A stretch of 64,000 nucleotides of DNA from Rothia nasimurium (GTDB lineage Bacteria; Actinomycetota; Actinomycetes; Actinomycetales; Micrococcaceae): assembly GCF_928382285.1 (NCBI RefSeq), contig NZ_CAKMSS010000008.1, positions 1-64,000 of the forward strand. Direction: 5' to 3'. Positions 9,681-18,348 of the stretch are shown in pieces. The notes beneath the pieces are model-generated. The model did no database searches, had not been told where the DNA came from, and saw only the letters and a program-made list of their open reading frames with translations. The translations under genes and the position numbers were made by a program. Numbering within the stretch: position 1 is the first letter of the stretch; each line of letters begins with the position of its first letter.

Positions 9681-10082
9681 TTAGGGGGCAGCTAGGCGGT
9701 CAGGGCCGAAGGCGTCGGGCAGCATCTGCTCGATGGTGAGCACTCCGCTGGTGGAGCGCAGGAGCATGCCGGGGGCGCTGTGTTCGTAGAGTAGCTGGCG
9801 GCAGCGGCCGCAGGGCATCAGGGCGTTGCCGTCCTTATCGACACAGGCGAAAGCTGCGAGCTTGCCGCCGCCGGTGCGGAAGAGCTCGGAAATCAGGGAG
9901 CATTCGGCGCAGAGGGTAATCCCGTAGGAGGCGTTTTCGATGTTAGCGCCGGTAATCAGGCGCCCGTCGGTGGTCAGGGCTGCGGCCCCCACCGCGAAGT
10001 TGGAATAAGGCGAGTAGGAGTTCGCCAGGGCTGCGGTGGCGGCAGCGGTGAGCTGGTCCCAGTCAATGTCTTGTGCAGTCAT
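9681..10082 (-). CDS. cdd: Cytidine deaminase
   Basis: Converts (deoxy)cytidine to (deoxy)uridine, feeding deoA. It is the small homotetrameric type (133 aa). The zinc site is visible as LCAECS (catalytic Glu) and PCGRCRQ. The N-terminal YSPYSNFAVGAA motif is also typical. AAGGAAG precedes the ATG. It lies downstream of the nucleoside importer operon but is separated from it by two palindromic repeats, so it may have its own promoter. Confidence 0.96.
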   Translation of the reverse strand: MTAQDIDWDQLTAAATAALANSYSPYSNFAVGAAALTTDGRLITGANIENASYGITLCAECSLISELFRTGGGKLAAFACVDKDGNALMPCGRCRQLLYEHSAPGMLLRSTSGVLTIEQMLPDAFGPDRLAAP

Positions 10083-10118
10083 TGTTATCTTCCTTTGTAA
10101 GTTTTCTATAGGTATGGG

Positions 10119-10229
10119 GGGTGGAGGCGGACGCCCCTTTGCCGACTAACCTTCTCGCAGGCTCGCAGAGCTCGCACGCGATTCATGCCAGCCCCAGCCA
10201 GTCGGCTGCCGGGGCGTCCGCCTCCACCC
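10119..10229 (-). repeat. Palindromic intergenic repeat, element C (short form)
   Basis: Perfect 19-bp arms (10119-10137 and 10211-10229), each containing the 9-mer GCGGACGCC or its complement. The core is diverged but still has GGGGCTGGCATGAATCGC (minus strand). It sits 37 bp upstream of cdd. Confidence 0.75.
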
Positions 10230-10259
10230 TAGCCCAGCCTCAAGAACATTAAGACAGCA

Positions 10260-10292
10260 GTGGCCGCTACCCTACATGAAGGTAGCGGCCAC
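10260..10292. repeat. Perfect 12-bp hairpin without core
   Basis: GTGGCCGCTACC (10260-10271) and GGTAGCGGCCAC (10281-10292) with a 9-nt loop, between elements C and D. No T-run follows on either strand. Confidence 0.6.
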
Positions 10293-10317
10293 CTGGCTTA
10301 GGGGAGAAGGAGCTCAA

Positions 10318-10434
10318 GCGCCGGTAGGGTATGCCGCCTGCCGGCGCGTGGATCGGGCCTGGCGATGAATTTCGACGAGCGCCCCGCGCGAGGAGAAAGA
10401 ATGGTTGCGCGGCGGCGGCATACCCGGATGGCGC
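10318..10434 (+). repeat. Palindromic intergenic repeat, element D (diverged short form)
   Basis: Arms 10318-10338 and 10414-10434 pair over most of 21 nt (GGTATGCCGCC with GGCGGCATACC at the base of the inner part). The core is poorly conserved; GGGCCTGGCGATGAAT is the recognisable piece. It lies 27 bp after the stop of the permease at 10462. With element C and the hairpin at 10260 it fills the gene-free stretch 10083-10461. Confidence 0.6.
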
Positions 10435-10461
10435 TACTTATCTCCCTGCGTCCGTCCGGAC

Positions 10462-11754
10462 CTATTCCTTGACGTAGGGGGTACCGACGGCAGCCGGGCC
10501 GCGGGAGCGCCCCACCAGACCGGCTACCGCGAAGATGGTGACCAGGTAGGGCAGCATGGCGAGCAGTTCGGTGGGCACGCTGGTGCCCAGGATGGAGAGA
10601 ACGAACTGCAGGTTGAGGGAGAAGCCGAAGAGGAGGGCGGCGGAGAGGGCTCCGATGGGGGTCCAGCGGCCGAAGATGAGGGCGGCGAGGGCGATGTAGC
10701 CTTGGCCTGCGGTCATGTCGGAGTTGAAGGAGGATACGGAGACCAGGGTGAAGAAGGCGCCGCCCATACCGGCTACGGCACCGGCCAGCAGCACGTTGGT
10801 GGCGCGCAGGCGGTTGACGTTGACGCCCAGGGTGTCGGCGGCCTTGGGGTGTTCGCCGACGGCGCGGGTGCGTAGGCCCCAGCGGGTCTTGTTGAGGGCG
10901 AACCAGATGACGGCTACCACGATGTACATGAGGTAGACCAGCACGTTCTGGTTGAAGAGGACGGGGCCCAGAACAGGGATCTCGGAGAGGCCGGGGATGG
11001 CGAAGGCCGGCAGCTTGGGAGCTGAGTTGAGGGTGGAGGCGTTGGGTTCAAGGACGCGGCTGAAGAGGAAGCCGGTGAGACCTGAGACGAGCACGTTGAC
11101 CACGACACCCACGATGACCTGGTCGACCAGGTACTTGATGGAGAAGAGAGCCAGCAGGGCTGAGACCAGCATGCCGCCGATCATGGCTGCGAGAAGGCCT
11201 GCCCAGGCGTTCTTCGTAATCGAACCTACCAGGACCGCTGAGAAAGCGCCCAGCAGGAGCTGGCCTTCAATAGCGATGTTGACGATGCCGGAGCGCTCGC
11301 AGAGCAGGCCACCCATGGAGCCGAAGATCATGGGGATGGAGAGCAGCACGGCGCCGTTGAGCAGGGAGACCAGGGAGAGTTCTGGCTTAGCGGTAGAGCC
11401 GATGGCCCAGATGAGTAGGCCGGAGGCAAAGGCGAACCAGAAGAGGGGGGCTACCCAGCGGCCCAGGGTCTTGCCGGCGTTGGTGGTCACCAGGGCGTAG
11501 CCTGCGAGGGCCAGCATGACGATGGAGGCTACCCAGCCGTAGACCTGGGGGTTGATATTCAGGGGCTCGGCGGAGAACCAGCTGACGCCGTCGCTGATGC
11601 TCATGCTGATGGTGCTCTTGGGGGCGCGCAGGGCGATGAGCAGGGTGCCGATGACGGCGAGTACCCCGTAGATGATGGGGTTCTTCCAGTTTTTGACGAC
11701 CAGCTTTTCTTCTGAAGTGCTGGCGGTGGTTTCGGGAGTTGCGGTGACGCTCAT
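10462..11754 (-). CDS. Nucleoside ABC importer, permease 2
   Basis: Inner-membrane permease of the BmpA-type nucleoside ABC importer (NupQ/YufQ-like). It has about ten hydrophobic segments, and the family signature region GGLLCERSGIVNIAIEGQLLLGAF is present. Its N-terminal 100 residues are an extra stretch before the conserved core. The gene starts 2 bp after the first permease gene stops. It is the last gene of the four-gene importer operon. Confidence 0.9.
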   Translation of the reverse strand: MSVTATPETTASTSEEKLVVKNWKNPIIYGVLAVIGTLLIALRAPKSTISMSISDGVSWFSAEPLNINPQVYGWVASIVMLALAGYALVTTNAGKTLGRWVAPLFWFAFASGLLIWAIGSTAKPELSLVSLLNGAVLLSIPMIFGSMGGLLCERSGIVNIAIEGQLLLGAFSAVLVGSITKNAWAGLLAAMIGGMLVSALLALFSIKYLVDQVIVGVVVNVLVSGLTGFLFSRVLEPNASTLNSAPKLPAFAIPGLSEIPVLGPVLFNQNVLVYLMYIVVAVIWFALNKTRWGLRTRAVGEHPKAADTLGVNVNRLRATNVLLAGAVAGMGGAFFTLVSVSSFNSDMTAGQGYIALAALIFGRWTPIGALSAALLFGFSLNLQFVLSILGTSVPTELLAMLPYLVTIFAVAGLVGRSRGPAAVGTPYVKE

Positions 11755-11756
11755 GG

Positions 11757-13055
11757 TTATGCCTCCACGGCCTTCTTCTTAGCTGACTTCTTTTTCTTGG
11801 GCTTGCCGGTGGGGTCGGGCAGGCGGAACATGGCGCGGACCAGCGGAGGTGCGGCGATGAAGAGGACGATGAGGGCCTGGAGCACGAGAACAATGTCAAT
11901 GGAGGTGCCGGTGGCGACCTGCATGGAGACGCCGCCTGCGCGGAAGGCGCCGAAGAGGAGGGCGGCGAAGAAGGTACCCCAGGGGGTGGAGCGTCCGAGC
12001 AGTGCTACGGTGATGGCGTCGAAGCCTAGGGTACCTGCGATGCCGGTGGTGAGCACCTTTTCGGTACCTGCGACCTGGGCGGTGCCGCCGAGGCCTGCGA
12101 GGGCGCCGGAGATCGCCATGACGATGATGTAGCCGGAGGCAACCGAGATACCTGCGGTGCGGGCGGCGTTGGGGTTAGCGCCAACTGCACGCAGGCGGAA
12201 GCCGATGGTGGACCGGTTCAGGAGCCAGCTGATGAAGAGGACGGCCAGGATGGCGAGGATGAAGCCCAGGTGGAGGCGGAAGGAGGGGCCCAGAATCTGG
12301 GGGAAGACTGCGTTTTCGGGCAGCTTTTCGGAGATGGGGTTGGAGCTGCCTTCGCGCTGGAGCAGGGGGGTCTTGAGCAGGTAGACCAGCAGGTTGGCCG
12401 CGATGTAGTTCATCATGATGGACAGGATGACTTCGTGGGCACCGGTCTTAGCCTTGAGGACACCGATGATACCGCCCCAGATTGCACCGCCTAGGATGCC
12501 GCCGAGGACTACCAGGGGGAGGGCGATAATGGCGGGAAGACCAGCGTTGAGGCCCACCCAGCCGGAGACGATAGCACCGAGGATAATCTGGCCCTGGGCA
12601 CCGATGTTGAAGAGACCTGCTCGGAAGGAGAGGGCTACGGCCAGGCCCGCAAAGATGAGCGGGGTGGCTACGGTCAGGGTTTCGGTGATGGGGCGAATCT
12701 GCTGGACAAAGCTCTTACCGTTGGGGTTGTAGATAGCGCCTTGCAGCAGGGCCAGGTAGGACTCGTAGGCAGCAGTCCAGCCCGCGCTGATGGTGTCCAT
12801 GGGGCGGGCGAAGAAGTAGGAGGCCGCTTTCTGGGTGGCGGGGTCGGTTGCTGCAATCAGCAGGCCACCGACGATGAAGGCTGCCAGGGCTGCGCCGATG
12901 GAGAGGCCGACGTTGCCGCCTGCGATGCGGGCGAAGGTCGAGGGCTTCTCGGTTGCCACCAGTTGGGAGGGAACGTCCTGGGGCGGGGTTTTAACTGCCG
13001 TATCGGCAGCGAGGGCAGGGTCTACCTGCGGGGTTGCGGGCTTATGCTCGCTCAT
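11757..13055 (-). CDS. Nucleoside ABC importer, permease 1
   Basis: First permease of the same importer (NupP/YufP-like), with the characteristic GLAVALSFRAGLFNIGAQGQIILGA and LRAVGANPNAARTAGI segments. An N-terminal cytoplasmic extension of about 45 residues precedes the first membrane helix. The C-terminus ends in a Lys-rich tail. It overlaps the upstream ATPase gene by 14 bp, so translation of the two is coupled. Confidence 0.92.
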   Translation of the reverse strand: MSEHKPATPQVDPALAADTAVKTPPQDVPSQLVATEKPSTFARIAGGNVGLSIGAALAAFIVGGLLIAATDPATQKAASYFFARPMDTISAGWTAAYESYLALLQGAIYNPNGKSFVQQIRPITETLTVATPLIFAGLAVALSFRAGLFNIGAQGQIILGAIVSGWVGLNAGLPAIIALPLVVLGGILGGAIWGGIIGVLKAKTGAHEVILSIMMNYIAANLLVYLLKTPLLQREGSSNPISEKLPENAVFPQILGPSFRLHLGFILAILAVLFISWLLNRSTIGFRLRAVGANPNAARTAGISVASGYIIVMAISGALAGLGGTAQVAGTEKVLTTGIAGTLGFDAITVALLGRSTPWGTFFAALLFGAFRAGGVSMQVATGTSIDIVLVLQALIVLFIAAPPLVRAMFRLPDPTGKPKKKKSAKKKAVEA

Positions 13056-14658
13056 TCTCTTCTCCTTCTGCCCAGGGGGTCTCGGGGGTGGTGGCCATGT
13101 GCTTGGCGTGGGAAGCGCTGGGGGCTTCTTCTTCGTGTTCTGCGGAGGCTGCGAGGGCTTCTTCGTAGGTGGCTCCTGCCATCATCTGGCCGAGCACAGA
13201 TCGGGGCGTGCTGGGCGGGACGATGCCCATGAGCTCACCGTGGAAGAAGACGGCGATGCGGTCGGCCAGCCCGTAAACCTCGTCAAGTTCGGTGGAGACG
13301 ATGATGACGGGCACGCCCTTATCGCGTTCTTCGACGATGCGCTTGTGAATGAACTCGATGGAGCCAACGTCAACGCCGCGGGTGGGCTGGGAGGCGACGA
13401 AGAGTTCTAGCGGGCGGGAAAGTTCGCGGGCTACGACAATCTTCTGCTGGTTACCGCCGGAAAGGGTCGAGGCGGTGTGCTCCTTGGAGCCCATACGGAT
13501 GTCGAACTCGGTGCCAGCCCGGTCGGCGTTTTCAGAAATCTTGGCACGGTTGAGGGTGCCTGCCGATGAGAAGTCTTTGGTATCGAAGAGGTCGAGGATC
13601 AGGTTCTCTGAGATAGAGAAGGAGCCGACGAGGCCGTCCTTGCTGCGGTCTTCGGGCACGAAGCCGACACCGGTACGCAGGACCTGCTTGGTGGTCATAC
13701 CCAGCAGCTCGGTGCCGTTGAGCTTCATGGAGCCGGTGGCCTTGGGGTGCAGGCCGATGATAGATTCTGCCAGTTCGGTCTGGCCGTTACCCTGCACACC
13801 GGCAACGGCGAGAATTTCGCCGCCGTGCACGGTGAAGGTGACGTCCTTGAGCAGGGGCACGCCGTTCTCTGCAACCAGGGTGAGGTTTTCAACGGCGAAG
13901 GTCTGCTCGTTGGTCTGAGCCTCAGACTTGTCGACGGTCAGCTGCACGGCCTTACCCACCATGAGAGAGGCCAGTTCAGTGGTCGACATGGAGGGATCAG
14001 CGTGGCCAACTACCTTGCCGCGACGGATGACGGTGATGTCATCTGAAATCTCACGGACTTCGCGAAGCTTGTGGGAGATAAAGAGCAGGGACTTCCCGTC
14101 TTTGCGGAGCTGGTCCATGATGCCCAGTAGCTGATCGGTTTCAGCGGGGGTGAGCACAGCGGTTGGCTCGTCCAGAATGAGCACTTCTGCGTCGCGCACC
14201 AGGGCTTTGATAATTTCAACGCGCTGCTGCACACCAACGGGTAGGTTTTCGACGATGGCGTCGGGGTCAACTGCAAAGCCGTAGCGGTCTGAGATTTCGC
14301 GAATCTTACGGCGGGTGGTCTCAAGGTCGAGGGTGCCCCCCTTGAGAGATTCGGAGCCCAGGGCCACGTTTTCGGCAACGGTGAAGACGGGCACCAGCAT
14401 AAAGTGCTGGTGCACCATGCCGATACCCGCTGCCATGGCGTCTGAGGGGCCTGAGAACTCAACCGGCTGGTCGTCGATGAAAATCTGACCTTCGGTGGGC
14501 TGGTAGAGACCGAAGATGACGTTCATGAGAGTGGACTTACCCGCGCCGTTTTCACCCAGCAGGCAGTGTACTGTGCCGGGGCGGACCACAAGGTCAATGC
14601 TATCGTTCGCGGTAAAGTCACCGAAGCGTTTAGTGACCTTGCGCAGTTCGAGTTTCAT
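13042..14658 (-). CDS. Nucleoside ABC importer, double ATPase subunit
   Basis: Fused two-domain ATPase (NupO/YufO/RbsA-like). The first half has a full Walker A (GENGAGKST), an LPVGVQQRVEI signature and Walker B (LILDEPTAVL). In the second half the Walker A is degenerate (GVQGNGQTE), with LSGGNQQKIVVAREL and FVASQPTRGVD. That asymmetry is normal for the family. A C-terminal tail rich in Glu and Ala is unusual but has no recognisable function. Confidence 0.95.
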   Translation of the reverse strand: MKLELRKVTKRFGDFTANDSIDLVVRPGTVHCLLGENGAGKSTLMNVIFGLYQPTEGQIFIDDQPVEFSGPSDAMAAGIGMVHQHFMLVPVFTVAENVALGSESLKGGTLDLETTRRKIREISDRYGFAVDPDAIVENLPVGVQQRVEIIKALVRDAEVLILDEPTAVLTPAETDQLLGIMDQLRKDGKSLLFISHKLREVREISDDITVIRRGKVVGHADPSMSTTELASLMVGKAVQLTVDKSEAQTNEQTFAVENLTLVAENGVPLLKDVTFTVHGGEILAVAGVQGNGQTELAESIIGLHPKATGSMKLNGTELLGMTTKQVLRTGVGFVPEDRSKDGLVGSFSISENLILDLFDTKDFSSAGTLNRAKISENADRAGTEFDIRMGSKEHTASTLSGGNQQKIVVARELSRPLELFVASQPTRGVDVGSIEFIHKRIVEERDKGVPVIIVSTELDEVYGLADRIAVFFHGELMGIVPPSTPRSVLGQMMAGATYEEALAASAEHEEEAPSASHAKHMATTPETPWAEGEENERA

Positions 14659-14796
14659 GGGGTGGCTTTCTGTGTGAGAACCGGACGCACACTGCGGGCC
14701 CGGGGGCTGCAGAGTGAAGGAGTGTTTGTGCCTAGTTTAGCGGTTTAGGCCCCTACCCTAAAGGCTGTCTACAAGAGCAGGAGCGCTGTCCAGACA

Positions 14797-14834
14797 AACG
14801 GCTCACACCTCTCTTGTTGAGGGTGTGAGCCGTT
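14797..14834 (-). terminator. Intra-operon hairpin after the binding-protein gene
   Basis: Perfect 13-bp stem (14797-14809 with 14822-14834) between the lipoprotein gene and the ATPase gene, with only a short T-poor tail. Such partial terminators usually keep the binding protein more abundant than the membrane and ATPase subunits. Confidence 0.6.
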
Positions 14835-14862
14835 GTGAGTAGCCCGAGGCTAACCTGCCTGC

Positions 14863-15960
14863 TTAGGCGGTGGGGGTACCTGCGGTCTCGACCTTGATGG
14901 TACCTGAGATGATGTCTTCCTTGATCTTGTCGAGCTCAGCCTTGGTCTCGTCTGAGACTGCTGATTCGAAGCTGTGGAAGGGGGCCAGGCCAACACCGTC
15001 GTTCTCCAGGGTGCCGATGTAGGCGTCGGAGGTGAAGTTACCGTCCATGTCTGACTTGATGGTTTCGGTGATAGCGGCATCCATCTTCTTCATGATGGAG
15101 GTCAGGATGATGTCCTGGAAGTCGGGGTTGGTTTCAACACCATCAGCATCAACCCAGATGACAGAGGCGGGGTTCTCGGGGCTGGTAGCGTTGTATTCCT
15201 TCACAGCTTCGAGAGTTCCGGAACCTACGGGGCCTGCAACGGGCAGGATGATGTCAGCACCCTGGTCCAGGAAGTTCTGGGTGTTAGTCTTGCCCTTGGT
15301 GGCGTCCTCGAAGTCACCGGTGAAGGTACCTGACTGGCTCTCGGTGTTCCAACCGAGCACCTCAACGTTGGCGTCCTTCTGTTCGTTGTAGTAGGCAACG
15401 CCCTGGGCAAAGCCGTCCATGAAGATGGTAACGGTGGGGAATTCCATACCGCCGTAGGTTGCTACCTTACCGGTCTTGGTCTGGGAAGCAGCCAGGTAGC
15501 CTGCCTGGAATGCAGCCTGGGCGGTGTCAAAGACGATGGGGCGCACGTTGTCGAGCTCGATGGAGTTATCGTCAACGATGGTGAAGTGCATATCGGGGTT
15601 AGCTTCTGCTACTTCCTTGGTAGCATCTGCCAGGCCGAAGCCGACGGTAACGGTCAGGTTACAGCCTGACTGAACCATCTGGTCGAGGTTGGGGCCGTAG
15701 TCGGTTTCAGTGGTGGACTCAGCTTCCTTGTGCTCGATACCGTATTCAGCGACGGCATCCTGCAGACCCTTGTAGGAGTTCTGGTTGAAGGACTTGTCCT
15801 GGAAACCACCGAAGTCAGAAACAATGCAGCCCAGGTAGTCGGTTGCTTCACCAGAGGCTGAGGATGATTCTTCGGGGGCAGCGCCACATGCTGACAGCAG
15901 CAGGGCTGAGATACCCAGGATGGAACCGGTGGATGCAACGTGCTTACGTGAGAAAGCCAT
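14863..15960 (-). CDS. BmpA/Med-type nucleoside-binding lipoprotein
   Basis: Extracytoplasmic solute-binding lipoprotein that delivers nucleosides to the importer downstream. The start at 15960 is chosen because it gives a signal peptide with lipobox LLSAC and has AAGGAC 6 nt before it; an upstream in-frame ATG adds 31 residues of no signal character. The family motifs DFGGFQDKSFNQNSYKGL and ADIILPVAGPVGSGT are present. It is the first gene of the importer operon. Confidence 0.95.
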   Translation of the reverse strand: MAFSRKHVASTGSILGISALLLSACGAAPEESSSASGEATDYLGCIVSDFGGFQDKSFNQNSYKGLQDAVAEYGIEHKEAESTTETDYGPNLDQMVQSGCNLTVTVGFGLADATKEVAEANPDMHFTIVDDNSIELDNVRPIVFDTAQAAFQAGYLAASQTKTGKVATYGGMEFPTVTIFMDGFAQGVAYYNEQKDANVEVLGWNTESQSGTFTGDFEDATKGKTNTQNFLDQGADIILPVAGPVGSGTLEAVKEYNATSPENPASVIWVDADGVETNPDFQDIILTSIMKKMDAAITETIKSDMDGNFTSDAYIGTLENDGVGLAPFHSFESAVSDETKAELDKIKEDIISGTIKVETAGTPTA

Positions 15961-16000
15961 GAAGGTCCTTTTCGTACGGCCCTGAAAGCGGGCGGCGCAT

Positions 16001-16006
16001 AGTCTA
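16001..16006 (-). promoter_or_regulatory. Possible -10 of the nucleoside importer operon
   Basis: TAGACT on the minus strand, 41 bp before the lipoprotein start. The -35 region is not convincing. CTGAAAGC and GCTTTCAG in the leader region could form a hairpin. The rest of the 304-bp gap to the amidohydrolase stop holds the two hairpins at 16170-16256. Confidence 0.3.
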
Positions 16007-16169
16007 CGCCAACTGTGTGTGAGTGGTGCTTTCAGAGAAAATTTGCGTAACACAACACATCTTAGTGTGATTCAGCTTCCCATTCACCCCCTATTTACTT
16101 CAAAAAGCGTGAACCGCGCAACAGGCTCCTGCTGTTTAATCACACAGAATATGTATTTGAGCTAATCAC

Positions 16170-16218
16170 AGAGGGCAGGAGGCCACCCCCGGGAGCGGGA
16201 GCGGGCGTCCTGCCCTCT
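16170..16218. terminator. Second hairpin after the amidohydrolase gene
   Basis: AGAGGGCAGGA (16170-16180) pairs with TCCTGCCCTCT (16208-16218) around a GC-rich loop. On the plus strand it is followed by CAAAAAATTTT. It backs up the terminator at 16237-16256. Confidence 0.5.
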
Positions 16219-16236
16219 CAAAAAATTTTCTGAAAA

Positions 16237-16256
16237 AAGTTACCAGCCGGTAACTT
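16237..16256 (-). terminator. Rho-independent terminator of the amidohydrolase gene
   Basis: AAGTTACC/GGTAACTT stem with a 4-nt loop, 9 bp after the stop codon, followed on the minus strand by TTTTTTCA. Confidence 0.85.
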
Positions 16257-16264
16257 CCCGGAGG

Positions 16265-17488
16265 TTAGCTGCGAGACAGCTCCGAGCGGATAGCCCGCAG
16301 CGCGGTCGCGGCCATAACCTGCACCCCGTACTCAATCGCGCGTTCGTCCGGAACGTAATCCCCCCGGTGCAGGTCGTAGGTCACCCCACCGGGCACGCGG
16401 GTGCCCAGACGAATCAGGGCACCGGGAACCTCCTGGAGCATCCAGGCAAAGTCTTCCCCGCCCATGGACTGCTCCACCAGCACCACGGAGTCCTCCCCCA
16501 GCTCCGCACGGGAGGCCGCCTCAATCATGGCAACCTCATCTTCGGTATTGACGGACGGCGGCACCCCACGGTAGTGCTCAAGCTCAACCTCTACGTTGTA
16601 GGGGGCAGCAATCTGATCGACCACCTCATCGAGCATGGCACCGGCCTGCTTCCAGACGTCCGCATCCAGACAGCGCATGGTACCCGCCAAAAAAGCGGTG
16701 GACGGAATAGCGTTGGGAGCTACCCCCGCCTCAATCTGCCCCCAGGCAACCAGCACGCCGGAGCGGACGTCCGTCTTGCGCGAGAGCACAGCAGGCACGT
16801 TGATCGCGATTTGGGAGAGGGCGTAAATGACGTCCTCGGTCAGGTGCGGGCGGGAGGTGTGGCCGCCGCGGCCCTTGAGAGTAATTTTGATGGTGTCAGA
16901 GGCACTAGTGATTGCACCGATGCGGGTACCGATTTTACCCACGTCAACCTTGGGTTCACAGTGCAGGGCGAAGGCGCGGGGCACACCCTCGAGGATGCCC
17001 TGGGCAATGACGTCCACGGCCCCACCGGGTAGCTGCTCCTCAGCGGGCTGGAAAATAATGCGCACGGTGCCGCCCAGGGGAAGCTCCTGGTGAAGGCGGT
17101 GCAGGGCAATAGCCGCCCCCAGCATGACGGTCTGGTGAATATCGTGCCCGCAGGCGTGCATGACGCCATCGACCTGCGAAGCGTAGGGCAGGTCGGTTTC
17201 CTCCTGAATAGGCAGGGCGTCGATATCGGCACGCAGGGCAGCGGCCATCGGGCCAGAGCCCACATCCACGTAGCAGCCGGTACCCTTCAAATGCTTGGGT
17301 GCCAGCCCAGCCTCGGTAAGGGTACGGAAAATACGCTCGGTCGTCTTGTTCTCAAGGTACGACAGCTCAGGGTTCTGATGCACCTCGCGGCGAAAAGCAA
17401 TCAGTTCCGGCACCAGGGTACGCAGACGCTGGGCAAACAAGGGTGAGCTCAGATCCAAGGAGCTTGCAGCAAAAGAATAGGACGACAT
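16265..17488 (-). CDS. M20 family amidohydrolase
   Basis: Metallopeptidase of the hippurate hydrolase / N-acyl-amino acid amidohydrolase group (M20D). Metal ligands are visible in HACGHDIHQT and in FQPAEEQLPGG. A dimerisation domain follows (ITLKGRGGHTSRPHLTEDVI), then the C-terminal SMGGEDFAWML motif. At 407 aa it is full length. It is transcribed alone between its own terminator and that of sdhB. The exact substrate cannot be told. Confidence 0.9.
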   Translation of the reverse strand: MSSYSFAASSLDLSSPLFAQRLRTLVPELIAFRREVHQNPELSYLENKTTERIFRTLTEAGLAPKHLKGTGCYVDVGSGPMAAALRADIDALPIQEETDLPYASQVDGVMHACGHDIHQTVMLGAAIALHRLHQELPLGGTVRIIFQPAEEQLPGGAVDVIAQGILEGVPRAFALHCEPKVDVGKIGTRIGAITSASDTIKITLKGRGGHTSRPHLTEDVIYALSQIAINVPAVLSRKTDVRSGVLVAWGQIEAGVAPNAIPSTAFLAGTMRCLDADVWKQAGAMLDEVVDQIAAPYNVEVELEHYRGVPPSVNTEDEVAMIEAASRAELGEDSVVLVEQSMGGEDFAWMLQEVPGALIRLGTRVPGGVTYDLHRGDYVPDERAIEYGVQVMAATALRAIRSELSRS

Positions 17489-17515
17489 GTATATAGAGTA
17501 GCCCCTCGCACAAAA

Positions 17516-17550
17516 AAGTCGCGCTCCACAGGGGATGTGGAGCGCGACTT
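17516..17550 (-). terminator. Terminator of the sdh operon
   Basis: A 15-bp perfect stem (17516-17530 with 17536-17550), 12 bp after the sdhB stop, followed on the minus strand by TTTTG. Confidence 0.9.
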
Positions 17551-17561
17551 TCTACCGGCCT

Positions 17562-18347
17562 TTAGAGGGAGCGGGCCAGGATAGCCTGCTTGACCTCGGC
17601 AATCGCCTTGGTAATTTCAATACCGCGGGGGCAAGCCTCGGTGCAGTTGAAGGTGGTGCGGCAGCGCCAGACGCCTTCCTTATCGTTGAGAATCTCAAGA
17701 CGCATGTCACCGGCGTCATCGCGAGAGTCGAAGATGAAGCGGTGGGCGTTGACGATAGCTGCGGGTCCGAAGTACTGGCCGTCGGTCCAGAAGACGGGGC
17801 AGGACGAGGTACACGCGGCGCAGAGGATGCACTTGGTGGTGTCGTCAAAGCGGGCGCGGTCCTCCTGGGACTGGTAGCGCTCGCGCTCCGGCTCGTGGGT
17901 GTCGTTGACCAGGAAGGGCATAATCTCGCGGTAGGCCTGGAAGAAGGGTTCCATGTCTACGATGAGGTCCTTCTCGCAGGGCAGACCCTTGATGGGCTCA
18001 ACGGTGATGGGCTTGGACAGGTCAAGATCCTTGAGCAGGGTCTTGCAGGCCAGGCGGTTGCGGCCGTTGATGCGCATGGCGTCGGAGCCACAGATACCGT
18101 GGGCACAGGAGCGGCGGAAGGACAGCGAGCCATCAATCTCCCATTTGATCTTGTGCAGGGCATCGAGCACACGGTCGGTGCCGTACATAGTCAGCTTGAA
18201 TTCGTCCCAGTGGGCTTCTGCTGACTCTTCGGGGTTGTAACGGCGAACCTGCACAGTCACGTCGAAGGTGGGAATAGCGCCCGCTTCGCCTGACTCAGAC
18301 TTCAGCTCAACCTTGGATTCGGGTTCACGTGCTTCAAAATCAGCCAT
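17562..18347 (-). CDS. sdhB: Succinate dehydrogenase iron-sulfur subunit
   Basis: Carries electrons from the flavin of SdhA to quinone. The [2Fe-2S] ligand region CAHGICGSDAMRINGRNRLAC has Asp in place of the third Cys, as in many SdhB. CILCAACTSSCPVFW and CTEACPRGIEI provide the [4Fe-4S] and [3Fe-4S] ligands. It starts 1 bp after sdhA and is the last gene of sdhCDAB. Confidence 0.97.
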   Translation of the reverse strand: MADFEAREPESKVELKSESGEAGAIPTFDVTVQVRRYNPEESAEAHWDEFKLTMYGTDRVLDALHKIKWEIDGSLSFRRSCAHGICGSDAMRINGRNRLACKTLLKDLDLSKPITVEPIKGLPCEKDLIVDMEPFFQAYREIMPFLVNDTHEPERERYQSQEDRARFDDTTKCILCAACTSSCPVFWTDGQYFGPAAIVNAHRFIFDSRDDAGDMRLEILNDKEGVWRCRTTFNCTEACPRGIEITKAIAEVKQAILARSL

Positions 18348-18348
18348 T

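Noticed and set aside
8540..9739. A 399-codon open frame on the plus strand opposite deoA
   Set aside because: It is antisense to a clear thymidine phosphorylase gene, is rich in Gly and His as expected from reading high-GC codons backwards, and has no ribosome site or family motif.
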